Of a stretch of DNA of 64,000 bases, positions 15,480-24,235 are shown piece after piece; position 1 is the first letter of the stretch; every line of letters begins with the position of its first letter. This stretch comes from Streptomyces griseoaurantiacus (GTDB taxonomy: Bacteria; Actinomycetota; Actinomycetes; Streptomycetales; Streptomycetaceae). The stretch lies in assembly GCA_014656015.1 (NCBI GenBank), contig BNBP01000027.1, forward strand, positions 1-64,000, written 5' to 3'. Position numbers and translations under genes: made by a program. The notes under the pieces are model-generated. The model was not told where the DNA came from and ran no database searches. It saw only the letters and a list, made by a program, of their open reading frames with translations.

Positions 15480-16322
15480 ATGGACAGGTACGACGAGGGC
15501 GCGCACCCACGGCAGGTGGCGGCCACCCCCGACGGCCCACCCCCGGCGGAGGACCCCCCGCGCCCACCGGAGGCCGCCCCCGAGGGCGCCCCGGGGGGTG
15601 CCTCGCCGGCCGCCCCGGAGCACGGGCCCGCTTCCGGCACCCCCGGCACGTCCGCCGCCCCCGGCCGACCCACCGCCGGGATCACCGCGCTCTCGCTGCC
15701 GTACCAGATAGCCGCCGCCCTCGCCCTCGCCCTCGTCGCGGTCGGCGCGCTCGTGCACCTGGGCATGGTGTTCCTGCACGTCGCGCCCTCCAACACGCTG
15801 ACCAAGCAGCACGGCCGGGCCGTCGACGAGTGGATCTACCCCGAGTTCGAGCAGAACTGGAAGCTGTTCGCGCCCAACCCGCTGCAGCAGAACATCGACG
15901 TCCAGGTCCGTGTCGACCTCCGCACCGCCGAGGGCGGGGTGCGCACGACCGGCTGGTACGACCTCTCCGGGCTGGACGGGGCGGACATCCGCCACAACCT
16001 GCTGCCCAGCCACACCCAGCAGAACGAGCTGCGGCGGGCCTGGGACTTCTACTCCTCCTCGCACGACAACGCGAACCGCCCCTCGGGCCTGCGCGGCGAA
16101 CTCTCCGAGAGCTATCTGCGCCGCATCGTCGCCCGCCGCGTCGACCGGCTGTCGGCGGAGGTCCGCGAGGGCACCGTCGAGCGCGTCCAGCTCCGGTCCA
16201 GCACGACCAATGTCCAGCCGCCCCCGTGGAGCACGGAGAAGGTCTCCGACAAGCCCGTCTACCGGGTGCTCCCGTGGTGGACCCTGTCGGCGAAGGACGC
16301 CGGGACGGGGGCGGACGCCTGA
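15480..16322 (+). CDS. DUF5819 membrane protein (copy 1)
   Basis: A 280-residue protein with a Pro/Ala-rich cytoplasmic N-terminus (about 70 residues), one membrane segment (QIAAALALALVAVGALVHLG) and a conserved extracytoplasmic domain: HVAPSNTLTKQHGRAVDEWI, FEQNWKLFAPNPLQQNIDVQ and the end VYRVLPWWTL. It is always paired with the HTTM protein here and again at 61012-62869. The biochemical role of DUF5819 is unknown. ATG 15480 follows GGGGAGA; the stop overlaps the next start (TGATG). It likely works with the HTTM partner at the membrane. Confidence 0.85.
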   Translation: MDRYDEGAHPRQVAATPDGPPPAEDPPRPPEAAPEGAPGGASPAAPEHGPASGTPGTSAAPGRPTAGITALSLPYQIAAALALALVAVGALVHLGMVFLHVAPSNTLTKQHGRAVDEWIYPEFEQNWKLFAPNPLQQNIDVQVRVDLRTAEGGVRTTGWYDLSGLDGADIRHNLLPSHTQQNELRRAWDFYSSSHDNANRPSGLRGELSESYLRRIVARRVDRLSAEVREGTVERVQLRSSTTNVQPPPWSTEKVSDKPVYRVLPWWTLSAKDAGTGADA

Positions 16323-17665
16323 TGGACCGCGAGTACACGACCCACGCCACCGGGGCGCCCGGCGACCGGACCCCGGGCGACACGGTGCCCGGCACCGCGC
16401 ACGGCGCCCCCGGCACGTCCGCCGCCGCGCCTTCGCGCCGTCTCTCCGTCTCCCTCGCGCGCGGGGTCACCCGGGCCACCGCGACCGCGTTCGGCCCCTA
16501 TCAGAGCGCCATCGTCCGGATCGGGTTCTCCTTCACCTGGCTGCTCTTCCTGCTGCGCGAGTTCCCGCACCGGGCCGAGCTGTACGGGCCCGACGGGCCC
16601 TGGAGCCGGGAGCTGGCCGAGCGGCTGATCGCGGACAACCACGCCTTCACCGTGCTGATGTGGGCCGACGGCCGCGCCTGGTTCGAGCTCGTCTACGCGC
16701 TGGCCGCGCTGTCGAGCCTCGCGCTGCTGCTGGGCTGGCGCACCCGCGCCGCCTCCGTGCTGTTCATGGTGGGCGTGCTCTCGCTGCAGAACCGCAGCGT
16801 CTTCATGGGCGACGGCGGCGACAACGTCATCCACCTCATGTCGATCTACCTGGTGCTCACCCGGTGCGCCCGGGTGTGGTCCCTGGACGCGCGCCGGGAG
16901 CGGCGGGCCGGTGCCGCGCTCGCGCGGGGCGCGGCACCGGCGCCCGACCGCCTCGGTCCCGCCCTGTGGGCCGTGCTGGGCCTGGCGCTGGCCGTGGCGA
17001 GCGGGGCGGGCCGGCTCGGCTTCGGCTGGGCGGTGGTGTTCTGGGGGCTGTGGGCGGTGCAGGGCCTGTGGTGGTACACCGGCCGCCGGGCGCCGCACGG
17101 CGAACCGCGCATCCTGCTGGATGTCGTCGCCAATCTCGCGCACAACGCCGCCCTGCTCGTGATCATGGCCGAGGCGTGCCTGATCTACTCGACCGCCGGC
17201 TGGTACAAGATCCAGGGCTCGCGCTGGCAGGACGGCACCGCCGTCTACTACCCGCTGCACCTGGACTACTTCTCGCCCTGGCCGGAGCTCTCCAAGGTGC
17301 TGGCGACCGGCGGGGTGATGGTCATGCTGATCACCTACGGCACGGTCATCGCCCAGGTCGCCTTCCCGTTCACCCTGCTCAACCGGCGGGTGAAGAACGG
17401 GCTGCTGGTGGTCATGATGGCCGAGCACGCGGCGATCGCCGTGCTGCTCGGGCTGCCGTTCTTCTCGCTGGCGATGATCGCGGCGGACGCGGTCTTCCTG
17501 CCGACGTCCTTCCTGCGGTGGCTCGGCGACCGGGTGCTGCGCGGGCGGCGGGCGCTGTCCGCCCGCCTCGGCCGCACCGGGGCCGGGGCCGCCGTGCCCC
17601 GGCAGCGCGCGGAGGAGCCGGCCGCCAAGACGCACGCGGGTTCCACGGCGGGAACGACGGCGTGA
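16322..17665 (+). CDS. HTTM-domain membrane protein (copy 1)
   Basis: A 447-residue polytopic protein of the HTTM (horizontally transferred transmembrane) family, related to vitamin-K-dependent gamma-carboxylases. Signatures: RIGFSFTWLLFLLREFPHR, NRSVFMGDGGDNVIHLMSIY, CLIYSTAGWYKIQGSRWQDG and YPLHLDYFSPWP. Several hydrophobic helices span residues about 60-400. Actual chemistry in bacteria is unproven. The ATG overlaps the DUF5819 stop, and the stop overlaps the SpoU gene start, giving a tightly coupled trio. A homologous module lies at the other end of the window. Confidence 0.87.
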   Translation: MDREYTTHATGAPGDRTPGDTVPGTAHGAPGTSAAAPSRRLSVSLARGVTRATATAFGPYQSAIVRIGFSFTWLLFLLREFPHRAELYGPDGPWSRELAERLIADNHAFTVLMWADGRAWFELVYALAALSSLALLLGWRTRAASVLFMVGVLSLQNRSVFMGDGGDNVIHLMSIYLVLTRCARVWSLDARRERRAGAALARGAAPAPDRLGPALWAVLGLALAVASGAGRLGFGWAVVFWGLWAVQGLWWYTGRRAPHGEPRILLDVVANLAHNAALLVIMAEACLIYSTAGWYKIQGSRWQDGTAVYYPLHLDYFSPWPELSKVLATGGVMVMLITYGTVIAQVAFPFTLLNRRVKNGLLVVMMAEHAAIAVLLGLPFFSLAMIAADAVFLPTSFLRWLGDRVLRGRRALSARLGRTGAGAAVPRQRAEEPAAKTHAGSTAGTTA

Positions 17666-18462
17666 ACGATCCCGGGAAGGCGCCGGCCCACGGTCCCGGG
17701 GCTCAGACCCCGCCGGGGGACGCCGAGGACGCCGTGCGGCTCTGGCACCGGGAGGCCGGCGGTGCCGTACTGCTCGACGGCTTCCACGCGCTCAAGCACG
17801 CGCTGCGCTTCGGCGCCCGGGTGCCCGTGGCCCTCGCCACCGACCGGGCGGCGGCCCTCGCGCTCGCCGAGGAGCTGGCGCCGGACGTGCGGGAGGGGCT
17901 GGCTGCGCTGCTCACCGAGGTACCGGAGTCCTCCTACCGGGCGCTCCTCGCCCGGCCGCACCCCACGGGGGTGGCCGCCCTCGCCGGGCGTCCGGCGCGC
18001 GAGGCGAATCTGCGGGCGCTGGCGCACGCCCCGCGGCGGGCGCCGGTCGTCGTGCTCGACAATCCGCGCAATCTCGGCAACGCCGGTGCCGCCATCCGGC
18101 TCGCGGCGGGGTTCGGGGCGACCGGGGTCGTCACGACCGGCACGCTGGACCCCTGGCATCCCACGGTGGTGCGGGGCGGGGCGGGGCTGCACTTCGCGAC
18201 GGCCGTGGAGCGGATGGACGTCGCGGACCTGCCCGAGGGGCCGGTGTACGCGCTGGATCCCGAGGGGGAGGACATCCGGCGGGTGCGGCTGCCGGACGAG
18301 GCCCTGCTCGCCTTCGGCTCCGAGCGCAGCGGGCTGTCGCCGGAGCTGCGGGCGCGGGCGGACCGTCTTGTGGCGCTGCCGATGCGGCCGCAGGTGTCGA
18401 GCTACAACCTCGCGACCAGCGTGGGGATGGCGCTGTTCCACTGGAGTGCGGGGGCGGTCTGA
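17662..18462 (+). CDS. SpoU/TrmH-family RNA 2'-O-methyltransferase
   Basis: A 266-residue SPOUT enzyme that transfers a methyl group from S-adenosylmethionine to a ribose 2'-OH of tRNA or rRNA. All three knot motifs are present: LDNPRNLGNAGAAIRLA (motif 1), LLAFGSERSGLSPEL (motif 2) and LPMRPQVSSYNLATSVGMAL (motif 3). The N-terminal 100 residues form a substrate-recognition domain. The target base cannot be named. GTG 17662 overlaps the HTTM stop (GTGA). The stop lies inside a terminator hairpin shared with the convergent paaN. Confidence 0.9.
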   Translation: MNDPGKAPAHGPGAQTPPGDAEDAVRLWHREAGGAVLLDGFHALKHALRFGARVPVALATDRAAALALAEELAPDVREGLAALLTEVPESSYRALLARPHPTGVAALAGRPAREANLRALAHAPRRAPVVVLDNPRNLGNAGAAIRLAAGFGATGVVTTGTLDPWHPTVVRGGAGLHFATAVERMDVADLPEGPVYALDPEGEDIRRVRLPDEALLAFGSERSGLSPELRARADRLVALPMRPQVSSYNLATSVGMALFHWSAGAV

Positions 18463-18472
18463 CCGCCCCCGC
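18448..18472. terminator. Bidirectional terminator between SpoU gene and paaN
   Basis: GCGGGGGCGGT (18448-18458) pairs with ACCGCCCCCGC (18462-18472) with a 3-base loop. It overlaps the SpoU stop codon and sits 10 bases from the convergent paaN stop. Confidence 0.75.
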
Positions 18473-18481
18473 CGCACCGGC

Positions 18482-20170
18482 TCAGGGCCGCCGGACCTCC
18501 ACCGTCCGGAAGCGGCCCGCCACGAACGCGGCGTCGCACAGGGCCGCGTTGGCCGCCGGATTGCCGCCGGAGCCGTGGAAGTCGGAGAACGCGGCCGTCT
18601 GGTTGACGTAGACCCCGCCGGTCAGGTTGAGGGAGAGCTGGGCGCACTCCTCCAGGCAGACCTCCTCGACGGCCTCCTCGACCTCCGGGGAGGTGGTGTA
18701 CGCGCCGACCGTCATCGCGCCCTTCTCGCGGATCGTGCGCCGCAGCAGGGCGAGCGCGTCGTCCGTGGAGTCCACGGCCACGGCGAAGGAGACCGGGCCG
18801 AAGCACTCGCTGAGGTACGCGGCCTCGGCGTCCGGCTTGGCGCCGTCCAGCTTCACCAGCACCGGGGTGCGGACCACGGCCTCGGGGAACTCCGGGTGGG
18901 CCACCTCGCGGGAGGCGAGGGCGACCTCGCCGAGGCCCGACGCCGCCTCGAGGCGGGCCTTCACGTCCGGGTTGACGAGCGCGCCGAGCAGCGCGTTCGC
19001 CCGGGTGTCGTCGCCGAGGAGGCCCTCGACCGCCTTCGCGAGGTCGGTGGCGACCTCGTCGTACGTCTTCGCTCCGGCGTCGGTGGTGATGCCCTCGCGG
19101 GGGATCAGCAGGTTCTGCGGGGTGGTGCACATCTGGCCGCTGTACAGCGAGAGCGAGAACGCCAGGTTGGCGAGCATGCCCTTGTAGTCGTCGGTGGAGT
19201 GCACGAGGACCGTGTTGACACCGGCCTTCTCGGTGTAGACCTGCGCCTGGTGGGCGTGGGTCTCGAGCCAGTCGCCGAAGGACGTGGATCCCGTGTAGTC
19301 GATGATCCTGATCTCGGGGCGGGTGGCGAGCGTCTTGGCGAGGCCCTCGCCGGGCCGTTCGGCGGCCAGCGCGACCAGGTCGGCCGCGAAGCCGGCCTCG
19401 GCGAGCACCTCGCGGGCGATCGCCACGGTCAGCGCCAGCGGGAGGACCGCGCGCGGATGCGGCTTGACCAGCACCGCGTTGCCGGTGGCCAGGGAGGCGA
19501 ACAGGCCCGGGTAGCCGTTCCAGGTGGGGAAGGTGTTGCAGCCGATGACCAGGGCGATGCCGCGCGGCACCGCCCGATACGTCTTGGTGAGCACGAGCGG
19601 GTCCCGCTTGCCCTGGGGCTTGGTCCACTCGGCGCGGTCCGGGGTGCGGGTCTGCTCGGCGTAGGCGTAGGCGACCGCCTCCAGGCCCCGGTCCTGGGCG
19701 TGCGGGCCGCCCGCCTGGAGCGCCATCATGAACGCCTGCCCGGAGGTGTGCATGACCGCGTGCGCGAACTCGTGCGTGCGGTCGCTGATCCGCTTCAGGA
19801 TCTCCAGGCAGACCACCGCGCGGACCTCCGGGCCGGCCTCCCGCCAGGCCCGCTGTCCGGCCCGCATCGCGGGCAGCAGCACGTCGATGTCCGGGTGCGG
19901 GTAGGTCACGCCCAGCTCGATGCCGTACGGCGAGACCTCCCCGCCGACCCAGTCGTCGGTGCCGGGCTGGCCGAGGTCGAGACGGGTGCCGCGCAGGGCG
20001 TCGAAGGCGGCCTTGCCCGCCGCCGCGTCCAGGCTGCCGTTCTCCCCGTAGGCCTTGGGGTGCTCGGGGTGCGGGGACCAGTACGCGCGGGTACGGATCA
20101 CTTCCAGCGCCTTGTCGAGCGTGGGGCGGTGCTGCGCGGTCAGCCGGTGCGCGACGGATTCGGCGGCCAT
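18482..20170 (-). CDS. paaN: PaaN, phenylacetate-pathway aldehyde dehydrogenase
   Basis: A 562-residue ALDH-superfamily protein matching the PaaN type that acts alone, without the fused hydratase of PaaZ. Visible: LVIGCNTFPTWNGYPGLFAS, IIDYTGSTSFGDWLE, VYTEKAGVNTVLV (glutamate region) and SLYSGQMCTTPQNLLIP with the catalytic Cys. In phenylacetate breakdown such enzymes oxidise an aldehyde intermediate after ring opening. It diverges from paaH, with a palindromic TetR-type box between them, so PaaR control of both directions is likely. No ring-oxygenase genes (paaABCDE) are in the window. Confidence 0.92.
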   Translation of the reverse strand: MAAESVAHRLTAQHRPTLDKALEVIRTRAYWSPHPEHPKAYGENGSLDAAAGKAAFDALRGTRLDLGQPGTDDWVGGEVSPYGIELGVTYPHPDIDVLLPAMRAGQRAWREAGPEVRAVVCLEILKRISDRTHEFAHAVMHTSGQAFMMALQAGGPHAQDRGLEAVAYAYAEQTRTPDRAEWTKPQGKRDPLVLTKTYRAVPRGIALVIGCNTFPTWNGYPGLFASLATGNAVLVKPHPRAVLPLALTVAIAREVLAEAGFAADLVALAAERPGEGLAKTLATRPEIRIIDYTGSTSFGDWLETHAHQAQVYTEKAGVNTVLVHSTDDYKGMLANLAFSLSLYSGQMCTTPQNLLIPREGITTDAGAKTYDEVATDLAKAVEGLLGDDTRANALLGALVNPDVKARLEAASGLGEVALASREVAHPEFPEAVVRTPVLVKLDGAKPDAEAAYLSECFGPVSFAVAVDSTDDALALLRRTIREKGAMTVGAYTTSPEVEEAVEEVCLEECAQLSLNLTGGVYVNQTAAFSDFHGSGGNPAANAALCDAAFVAGRFRTVEVRRP

Positions 20171-20221
20171 CGGAGATCCAACTCCTCACCTGGGCAGGAA
20201 CGGGCGGTCACGGCTAGAGTA

Positions 20222-20235
20222 ACCGAACGATCGGT
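20222..20235. promoter_or_regulatory. TetR-type operator in the paaN/paaH divergent region
   Basis: ACCGAACGATCGGT is a 14-base palindrome with one mismatched pair, located between the two divergent starts. The same box (ACCGAACAATCGGT) recurs at 23025-23038 before bkdA. TetR regulators of acyl-CoA metabolism bind similar ACCGA...TCGGT palindromes. The nearby paaR product is the likely ligand-responsive binder. Confidence 0.65.
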
Positions 20236-20291
20236 CGGGACAAGGGGGTCCGCCGCATCTGTGGACAACCCCGTGCGGGAGGATCGCGCAC

Positions 20292-21806
20292 ATGACAGGA
20301 CTCGACCTCAGCAGCCCCGTGGCCGTCGTCGGCACCGGCACCATGGGCCAGGGCATCGCCCAGGTGGCGCTGGTCGCCGGCCATGTCGTACGGCTGTACG
20401 ACGCGGTTCCGGGCCGGGCCGAGGAGGCCGCCGCCGCGCTGGCCGACCGGCTCGACCGGCTCGTGGCCAAGGAGCGGATGTCCGCCGCCGACCGGGAGGC
20501 GGCCCTCGCCCGGCTGCGCCCCGCCGCCGACCTCGCCGACCTCGCCGACTGCTCCCTGGTGGTCGAGGCGGTCGTCGAGCGGCTTCAGACCAAGCAGGAG
20601 CTGTTCCGCGCGCTGGAGGAGGTCGTCGACGAGGACTGCCTGCTCGCCACCAACACCTCCTCCCTCTCCGTCACGGCCGTCGGCGGCGCCCTGCGCACCC
20701 CCGGCCGCCTCGTCGGACTGCACTTCTTCAACCCCGCCCCGCTGCTGCCCCTGGTGGAGGTCGTCTCCGGGTTCGCCACCGACGTCACCTCGGCCACGCG
20801 GGCCTACGGGATCGCGCGGGCCTGGGGGAAGACGCCGGTGGCCTGCGCCGACACCCCCGGGTTCATCGTCAACCGCATCGCGCGCCCCTTCTACGCCGAG
20901 GCCTTCGCCGTCCTGGAGTCCCAGGCCGCCGACCCGGCCACGATCGACGCGGTGCTGCGCGAGTGCGGCGGCTTCCGGATGGGCGCCTTCGAACTGACCG
21001 ACCTCATCGGCCAGGACGTCAACGAGTCGGTCACGCACTCCGTGTGGCGCTCCTTCTTCCAGGACGTGCGCTTCGCGCCCTCCCTCGCCCAGCGGCGCCT
21101 GGTGGAGTCCGGCCGGCTCGGCCGCAAGAGCGGCCGCGGCTGGTACGACTACGCGGAGGGCGCCGAGCGTCCCGAACCGCACACCGCGGAGAAGGCGGAG
21201 CCTCCCGCGTACGTCGTGGTCGAGGGCGACCTCGGGCCCGCCGCCGAGCTGCTCGCGCTGATCCGCGAGGCGGGCATCCAGGTGCGCGAGGAGGACGAGG
21301 ACCACGGCACCCGCCTGGTGCTGCCCGGCGGCGGCCAGCTCGCCCTGGCCGACGGGCAGACCTCGGTGGAGTTCCGGGACGTCGTCTACTTCGACCTCGC
21401 CCCGGACTACCGCCGGGCCACCCGGATCGCCCTGTCCGCCTCCCAGGACACCGCCCCGGACACGCTGACGGGGGCCACCGGGCTCTTCCAGGCGCTCGGC
21501 AAGGACGTCAGCGTCATCGGGGACGCCCCCGGCATGATCGTCGCCCGCACGGTGGCGCGGATCATCGACCTCGCGCACGACGCCGTCGCCAAGGGCGTGG
21601 CCACCGAGGAGGACGTCGACACCGCGATGCGCCTGGGCGTCAACTACCCGCTCGGCCCCTTCGAGTGGAGCCGCCGGCTCGGCCGCAACTGGGCGTACGC
21701 CCTCCTCGACGACCTGCACCTGCGCGACCCCTCGGGACGCTACGCGCCGTCCCTCGCGCTGTACCGCCACGCGTACGCCTCCGAGAAGCGGGAGGGCACC
21801 TCATGA
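20292..21806 (+). CDS. paaH: PaaH-type 3-hydroxyacyl-CoA dehydrogenase
   Basis: A 504-residue NAD-dependent 3-hydroxyacyl-CoA dehydrogenase. The NAD-binding Rossmann motif is VAVVGTGTMGQGIAQVALVA; the catalytic His lies in RLVGLHFFNPAPLLPLVEVV and the Asn/Glu region follows (DTPGFIVNRIARPFY). A second 3HCDH C-terminal domain repeats near residues 410-490, as in PaaH, giving about 500 residues rather than the 280 of FadB-independent enzymes. It oxidises 3-hydroxyadipyl-CoA in phenylacetate catabolism. The stop overlaps paaR (ATGA). Confidence 0.92.
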   Translation: MTGLDLSSPVAVVGTGTMGQGIAQVALVAGHVVRLYDAVPGRAEEAAAALADRLDRLVAKERMSAADREAALARLRPAADLADLADCSLVVEAVVERLQTKQELFRALEEVVDEDCLLATNTSSLSVTAVGGALRTPGRLVGLHFFNPAPLLPLVEVVSGFATDVTSATRAYGIARAWGKTPVACADTPGFIVNRIARPFYAEAFAVLESQAADPATIDAVLRECGGFRMGAFELTDLIGQDVNESVTHSVWRSFFQDVRFAPSLAQRRLVESGRLGRKSGRGWYDYAEGAERPEPHTAEKAEPPAYVVVEGDLGPAAELLALIREAGIQVREEDEDHGTRLVLPGGGQLALADGQTSVEFRDVVYFDLAPDYRRATRIALSASQDTAPDTLTGATGLFQALGKDVSVIGDAPGMIVARTVARIIDLAHDAVAKGVATEEDVDTAMRLGVNYPLGPFEWSRRLGRNWAYALLDDLHLRDPSGRYAPSLALYRHAYASEKREGTS

Positions 21807-22390
21807 CCACCGCCCGGCGCGACACGTACACCCCGGAGAGCCTGCTCTCGGTGGCCGTGCGGGTCTTCAACGAGCGCGGCTACGACGGCACCTCCATGGA
21901 GCACCTCTCCAAGGCGGCCGGCATCTCCAAGTCGTCGATATACCACCACGTCAGCGGCAAGGAGGAACTGCTGCGCCGGGCCGTGAGCCGGGCGCTGGAC
22001 GGCCTCTTCGCGATCCTCGACGAGCCCCGCGCCGGTGAGGGGCGCGCGGTGGAGCGCCTGGAGTACGTGGTGCGGCGCACGGTCGAGGTGCTCACCGCCG
22101 AACTCCCCTACGTGACGCTGCTGCTGCGGGTGCGGGGCAACACCGGCACCGAGCGCTGGGCGCTGGAACGACGGCGCGATTTCGACCACCGGGTGGCCGA
22201 GCTGCTCAGGGCGGCGGCGGCCGAGGGGGACGTGCGCGGCGACGTGGAGGTGCGGCTGGCGACGCGGCTGCTGTTCGGAATGATCAACTCGATCGTCGAG
22301 TGGTACCGCCCGGACGGCCGCGGCACCGCGGAGCGGGAGATCGTGGACGCCGTGGTCCTGATGGCCTTCGGGGGGCTGCGGCAGCACTGA
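21803..22390 (+). CDS. paaR: TetR-family regulator, probable PaaR
   Basis: A 195-residue TetR protein. The helix-turn-helix is ESLLSVAVRVFNERGYDGTS followed by MEHLSKAAGISKSSIYHHV, and a C-terminal ligand pocket domain follows. Coupling to paaH by an ATGA overlap and the nearby palindromic box at 20222-20235 support it being the phenylacetyl-CoA-responsive repressor of this locus. The gene ends 2 bases from the convergent bkdR stop. The second box before bkdA suggests it may also link aromatic and branched-chain catabolism; this is inference. Confidence 0.85.
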   Translation: MTTARRDTYTPESLLSVAVRVFNERGYDGTSMEHLSKAAGISKSSIYHHVSGKEELLRRAVSRALDGLFAILDEPRAGEGRAVERLEYVVRRTVEVLTAELPYVTLLLRVRGNTGTERWALERRRDFDHRVAELLRAAAAEGDVRGDVEVRLATRLLFGMINSIVEWYRPDGRGTAEREIVDAVVLMAFGGLRQH

Positions 22391-22392
22391 GG

Positions 22393-22923
22393 TCAGCCCT
22401 GCGGCTCCAGGTCCTCCTCCTCGAAGACCAGCAGGGTGCGGGTGCCGAGCACCTCAGGGATCGCCTGGAGCCGGGTCAGCACCACCTCGCGCAGTGCCCG
22501 GTTGTCGGGGGTGTGGACGAGGAGCAGGACGTCGAAGTCGCCGCCGACCAGGGCGATGTGCGAGGCGCCCGGCAGCACCCGGAGCTGCTCGCGGACCGTC
22601 CGCCAGGAGTTCTGCACGATCCGCAGCGTGATGTACGCGGACGTCCCGTGCCCGGCGCGCTCGTGGTCGACGCGCGCCCCGAACCCGCGGATCACGCCGT
22701 CGTCGAGGAGCCGGTTGATGCGCGCGTAGGCATTGGCGCGCGAGACGTGCACGCGCTCGGCCACCGACCGTATCGAGGCGCGGCCGTCGGCCTGGAGTAT
22801 CCGCAGGATGTCGCGGTCGATCGCGTCCAGCGGACGGGCCGGCAGACCGGGCCCGGCCGCCTCGGACGGGGCCGGCGGATCGTCCCGGGGGTCGGCTCCG
22901 TCGGCCAATTGTTCAGATGGCAT
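22393..22923 (-). CDS. bkdR: Lrp/AsnC-family regulator, BkdR
   Basis: A 176-residue Lrp/AsnC regulator. The N-terminal winged helix reads LDAIDRDILRILQADGRASI and RSVAERVHVSRANAYARINR; the C-terminal RAM ligand domain contains HIALVGGDFDVLLLVHTPDN. An unusual 30-residue Pro/Ala/Asp-rich tail precedes the DNA-binding domain. ATG 22923 is used, with GGAAGG about 8 bases upstream. It diverges from bkdA, the standard position of BkdR, which controls branched-chain dehydrogenase genes in response to amino acids. Confidence 0.88.
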   Translation of the reverse strand: MPSEQLADGADPRDDPPAPSEAAGPGLPARPLDAIDRDILRILQADGRASIRSVAERVHVSRANAYARINRLLDDGVIRGFGARVDHERAGHGTSAYITLRIVQNSWRTVREQLRVLPGASHIALVGGDFDVLLLVHTPDNRALREVVLTRLQAIPEVLGTRTLLVFEEEDLEPQG

Positions 22924-23024
22924 GCACCCCCGCCTTCCCGCGATGGACGTCCTGCCCCCATCACAGGCTGTGCAGAACCGTTTGTCCACAGCCTGGCGGC
23001 CCCTGTAGCCAAAATGTGCCGACG

Positions 23025-23038
23025 ACCGAACAATCGGT
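23025..23038. promoter_or_regulatory. Second TetR-type operator, upstream of bkdA
   Basis: ACCGAACAATCGGT matches the paaN/paaH box at 13 of 14 positions. It sits 61 bases before the bkdA start, in the bkdR-bkdA divergent region, a place expected to contain an Lrp site rather than a TetR site. Confidence 0.6.
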
Positions 23039-23098
23039 AGGTGAGGCGCGTCACAACCGTGGCGCGTCCCGAAGCCGCTCCCACGAGGAGGTGCCGTC

Positions 23099-24235
23099 AT
23101 GACGGTCATGGAGCAGCGGGGGGCCTACCGGCCGACCCCGCCGCCCGCCTGGCAGCCCCGTACGGACCCCGCGCCCCTGCTGCCCGACGCGCGGCCGTAC
23201 CGCGTCCTGGGCACCGAGGCGGCCGGGCGCACCGACCCCGACCTGCTGCTCCGCCTGTACCGGCAGCTCGTCACCGGCCGGCGCTTCAACGCGCAGGCCA
23301 CGGCGCTCACCAAGCAGGGGCGGCTCGCCGTCTACCCCTCCAGCACCGGCCAGGAGGCGTGCGAGGTGACGGCCGCGGCCGTCCTGGAGGAGCACGACTG
23401 GCTCTTCCCCAGCTACCGGGACACGCTCGCCGTCGTCAGCCGCGGCGTCGACCCGGTGCGGGCCCTGACCCTGCTGCGCGGCGACTGGCACACCGGCTAC
23501 GACCCCCACGAGCACCGGGTCGCCCCGCTGAGCACCCCGCTGGCCACCCAGCTCCCGCACGCGGTGGGCCTCGCCCACGCCGCCCGCCTCAAGGGCGACG
23601 ACGTGGTGGCGCTCGCCCTGGTCGGCGACGGCGGCACCAGCGAGGGCGACTTCCACGAGGCGCTGAACTTCGCCGCCGTCTGGCAGGCGCCGGTGGTCTT
23701 CCTCGTCCAGAACAACGGCTTCGCGATCTCCGTGCCGCTCGCCAAGCAGACCGCCGCCCCCTCCCTGGCCCACAAGGCCGTCGGGTACGGGATGCCGGGC
23801 CGCCTGGTCGACGGCAACGACGCGGCGGCCGTGCACGAGGTCCTGGCCGGGGCCGTGCGCCGTGCCCGCGAGGGCGGCGGCCCCACGCTGGTGGAGGCGG
23901 TCACCTACCGGGTCGAGGCGCACACCAACGCGGACGACGCCGGGCGCTACCGCTCCGAGTCCGAGGTCGAGACCTGGCGCGCGCACGACCCGATCGTCCT
24001 CCTGGAGGAGGAACTGACCCACCGGGGGCTGCTCGACGAGGCCACCAGGACGGCCGCCCGGGACGCCGCCGAGGCCATGGCGGCGGATCTGCGCGCCCGG
24101 ATGAACGCGGACCCCGCCCTGCACCCCCTCGACCTGTTCGCCCACGTCCACGCCCGGCCCACCGCCCAGCTGCGCGAGCAGGCGGAGCAGTTGCGGGCGG
24201 AGCTGGAGGCCGAGGCGGAAGGGGCGGGCCGATGA
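23099..24235 (+). CDS. bkdA: Branched-chain 2-oxoacid dehydrogenase E1 alpha (operon 1)
   Basis: A 378-residue thiamine-diphosphate E1 alpha subunit. The ThDP motif is present: LVGDGGTSEGDFHEALNFAA through VVFLVQNNGFAIS (GDG...NN). The phosphorylation-loop region of E1 alpha is RVEAHTNADDAGRYRSESEV. The complex decarboxylates branched-chain 2-oxoacids and passes the acyl group to E2 lipoate, giving starter units for branched fatty acids and polyketides. Start ATG 23099 has AGGAGGTG upstream. The stop overlaps the E1 beta start. Pyruvate specificity cannot be fully ruled out; the BkdR neighbour favours branched-chain substrates. Confidence 0.9.
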   Translation: MTVMEQRGAYRPTPPPAWQPRTDPAPLLPDARPYRVLGTEAAGRTDPDLLLRLYRQLVTGRRFNAQATALTKQGRLAVYPSSTGQEACEVTAAAVLEEHDWLFPSYRDTLAVVSRGVDPVRALTLLRGDWHTGYDPHEHRVAPLSTPLATQLPHAVGLAHAARLKGDDVVALALVGDGGTSEGDFHEALNFAAVWQAPVVFLVQNNGFAISVPLAKQTAAPSLAHKAVGYGMPGRLVDGNDAAAVHEVLAGAVRRAREGGGPTLVEAVTYRVEAHTNADDAGRYRSESEVETWRAHDPIVLLEEELTHRGLLDEATRTAARDAAEAMAADLRARMNADPALHPLDLFAHVHARPTAQLREQAEQLRAELEAEAEGAGR

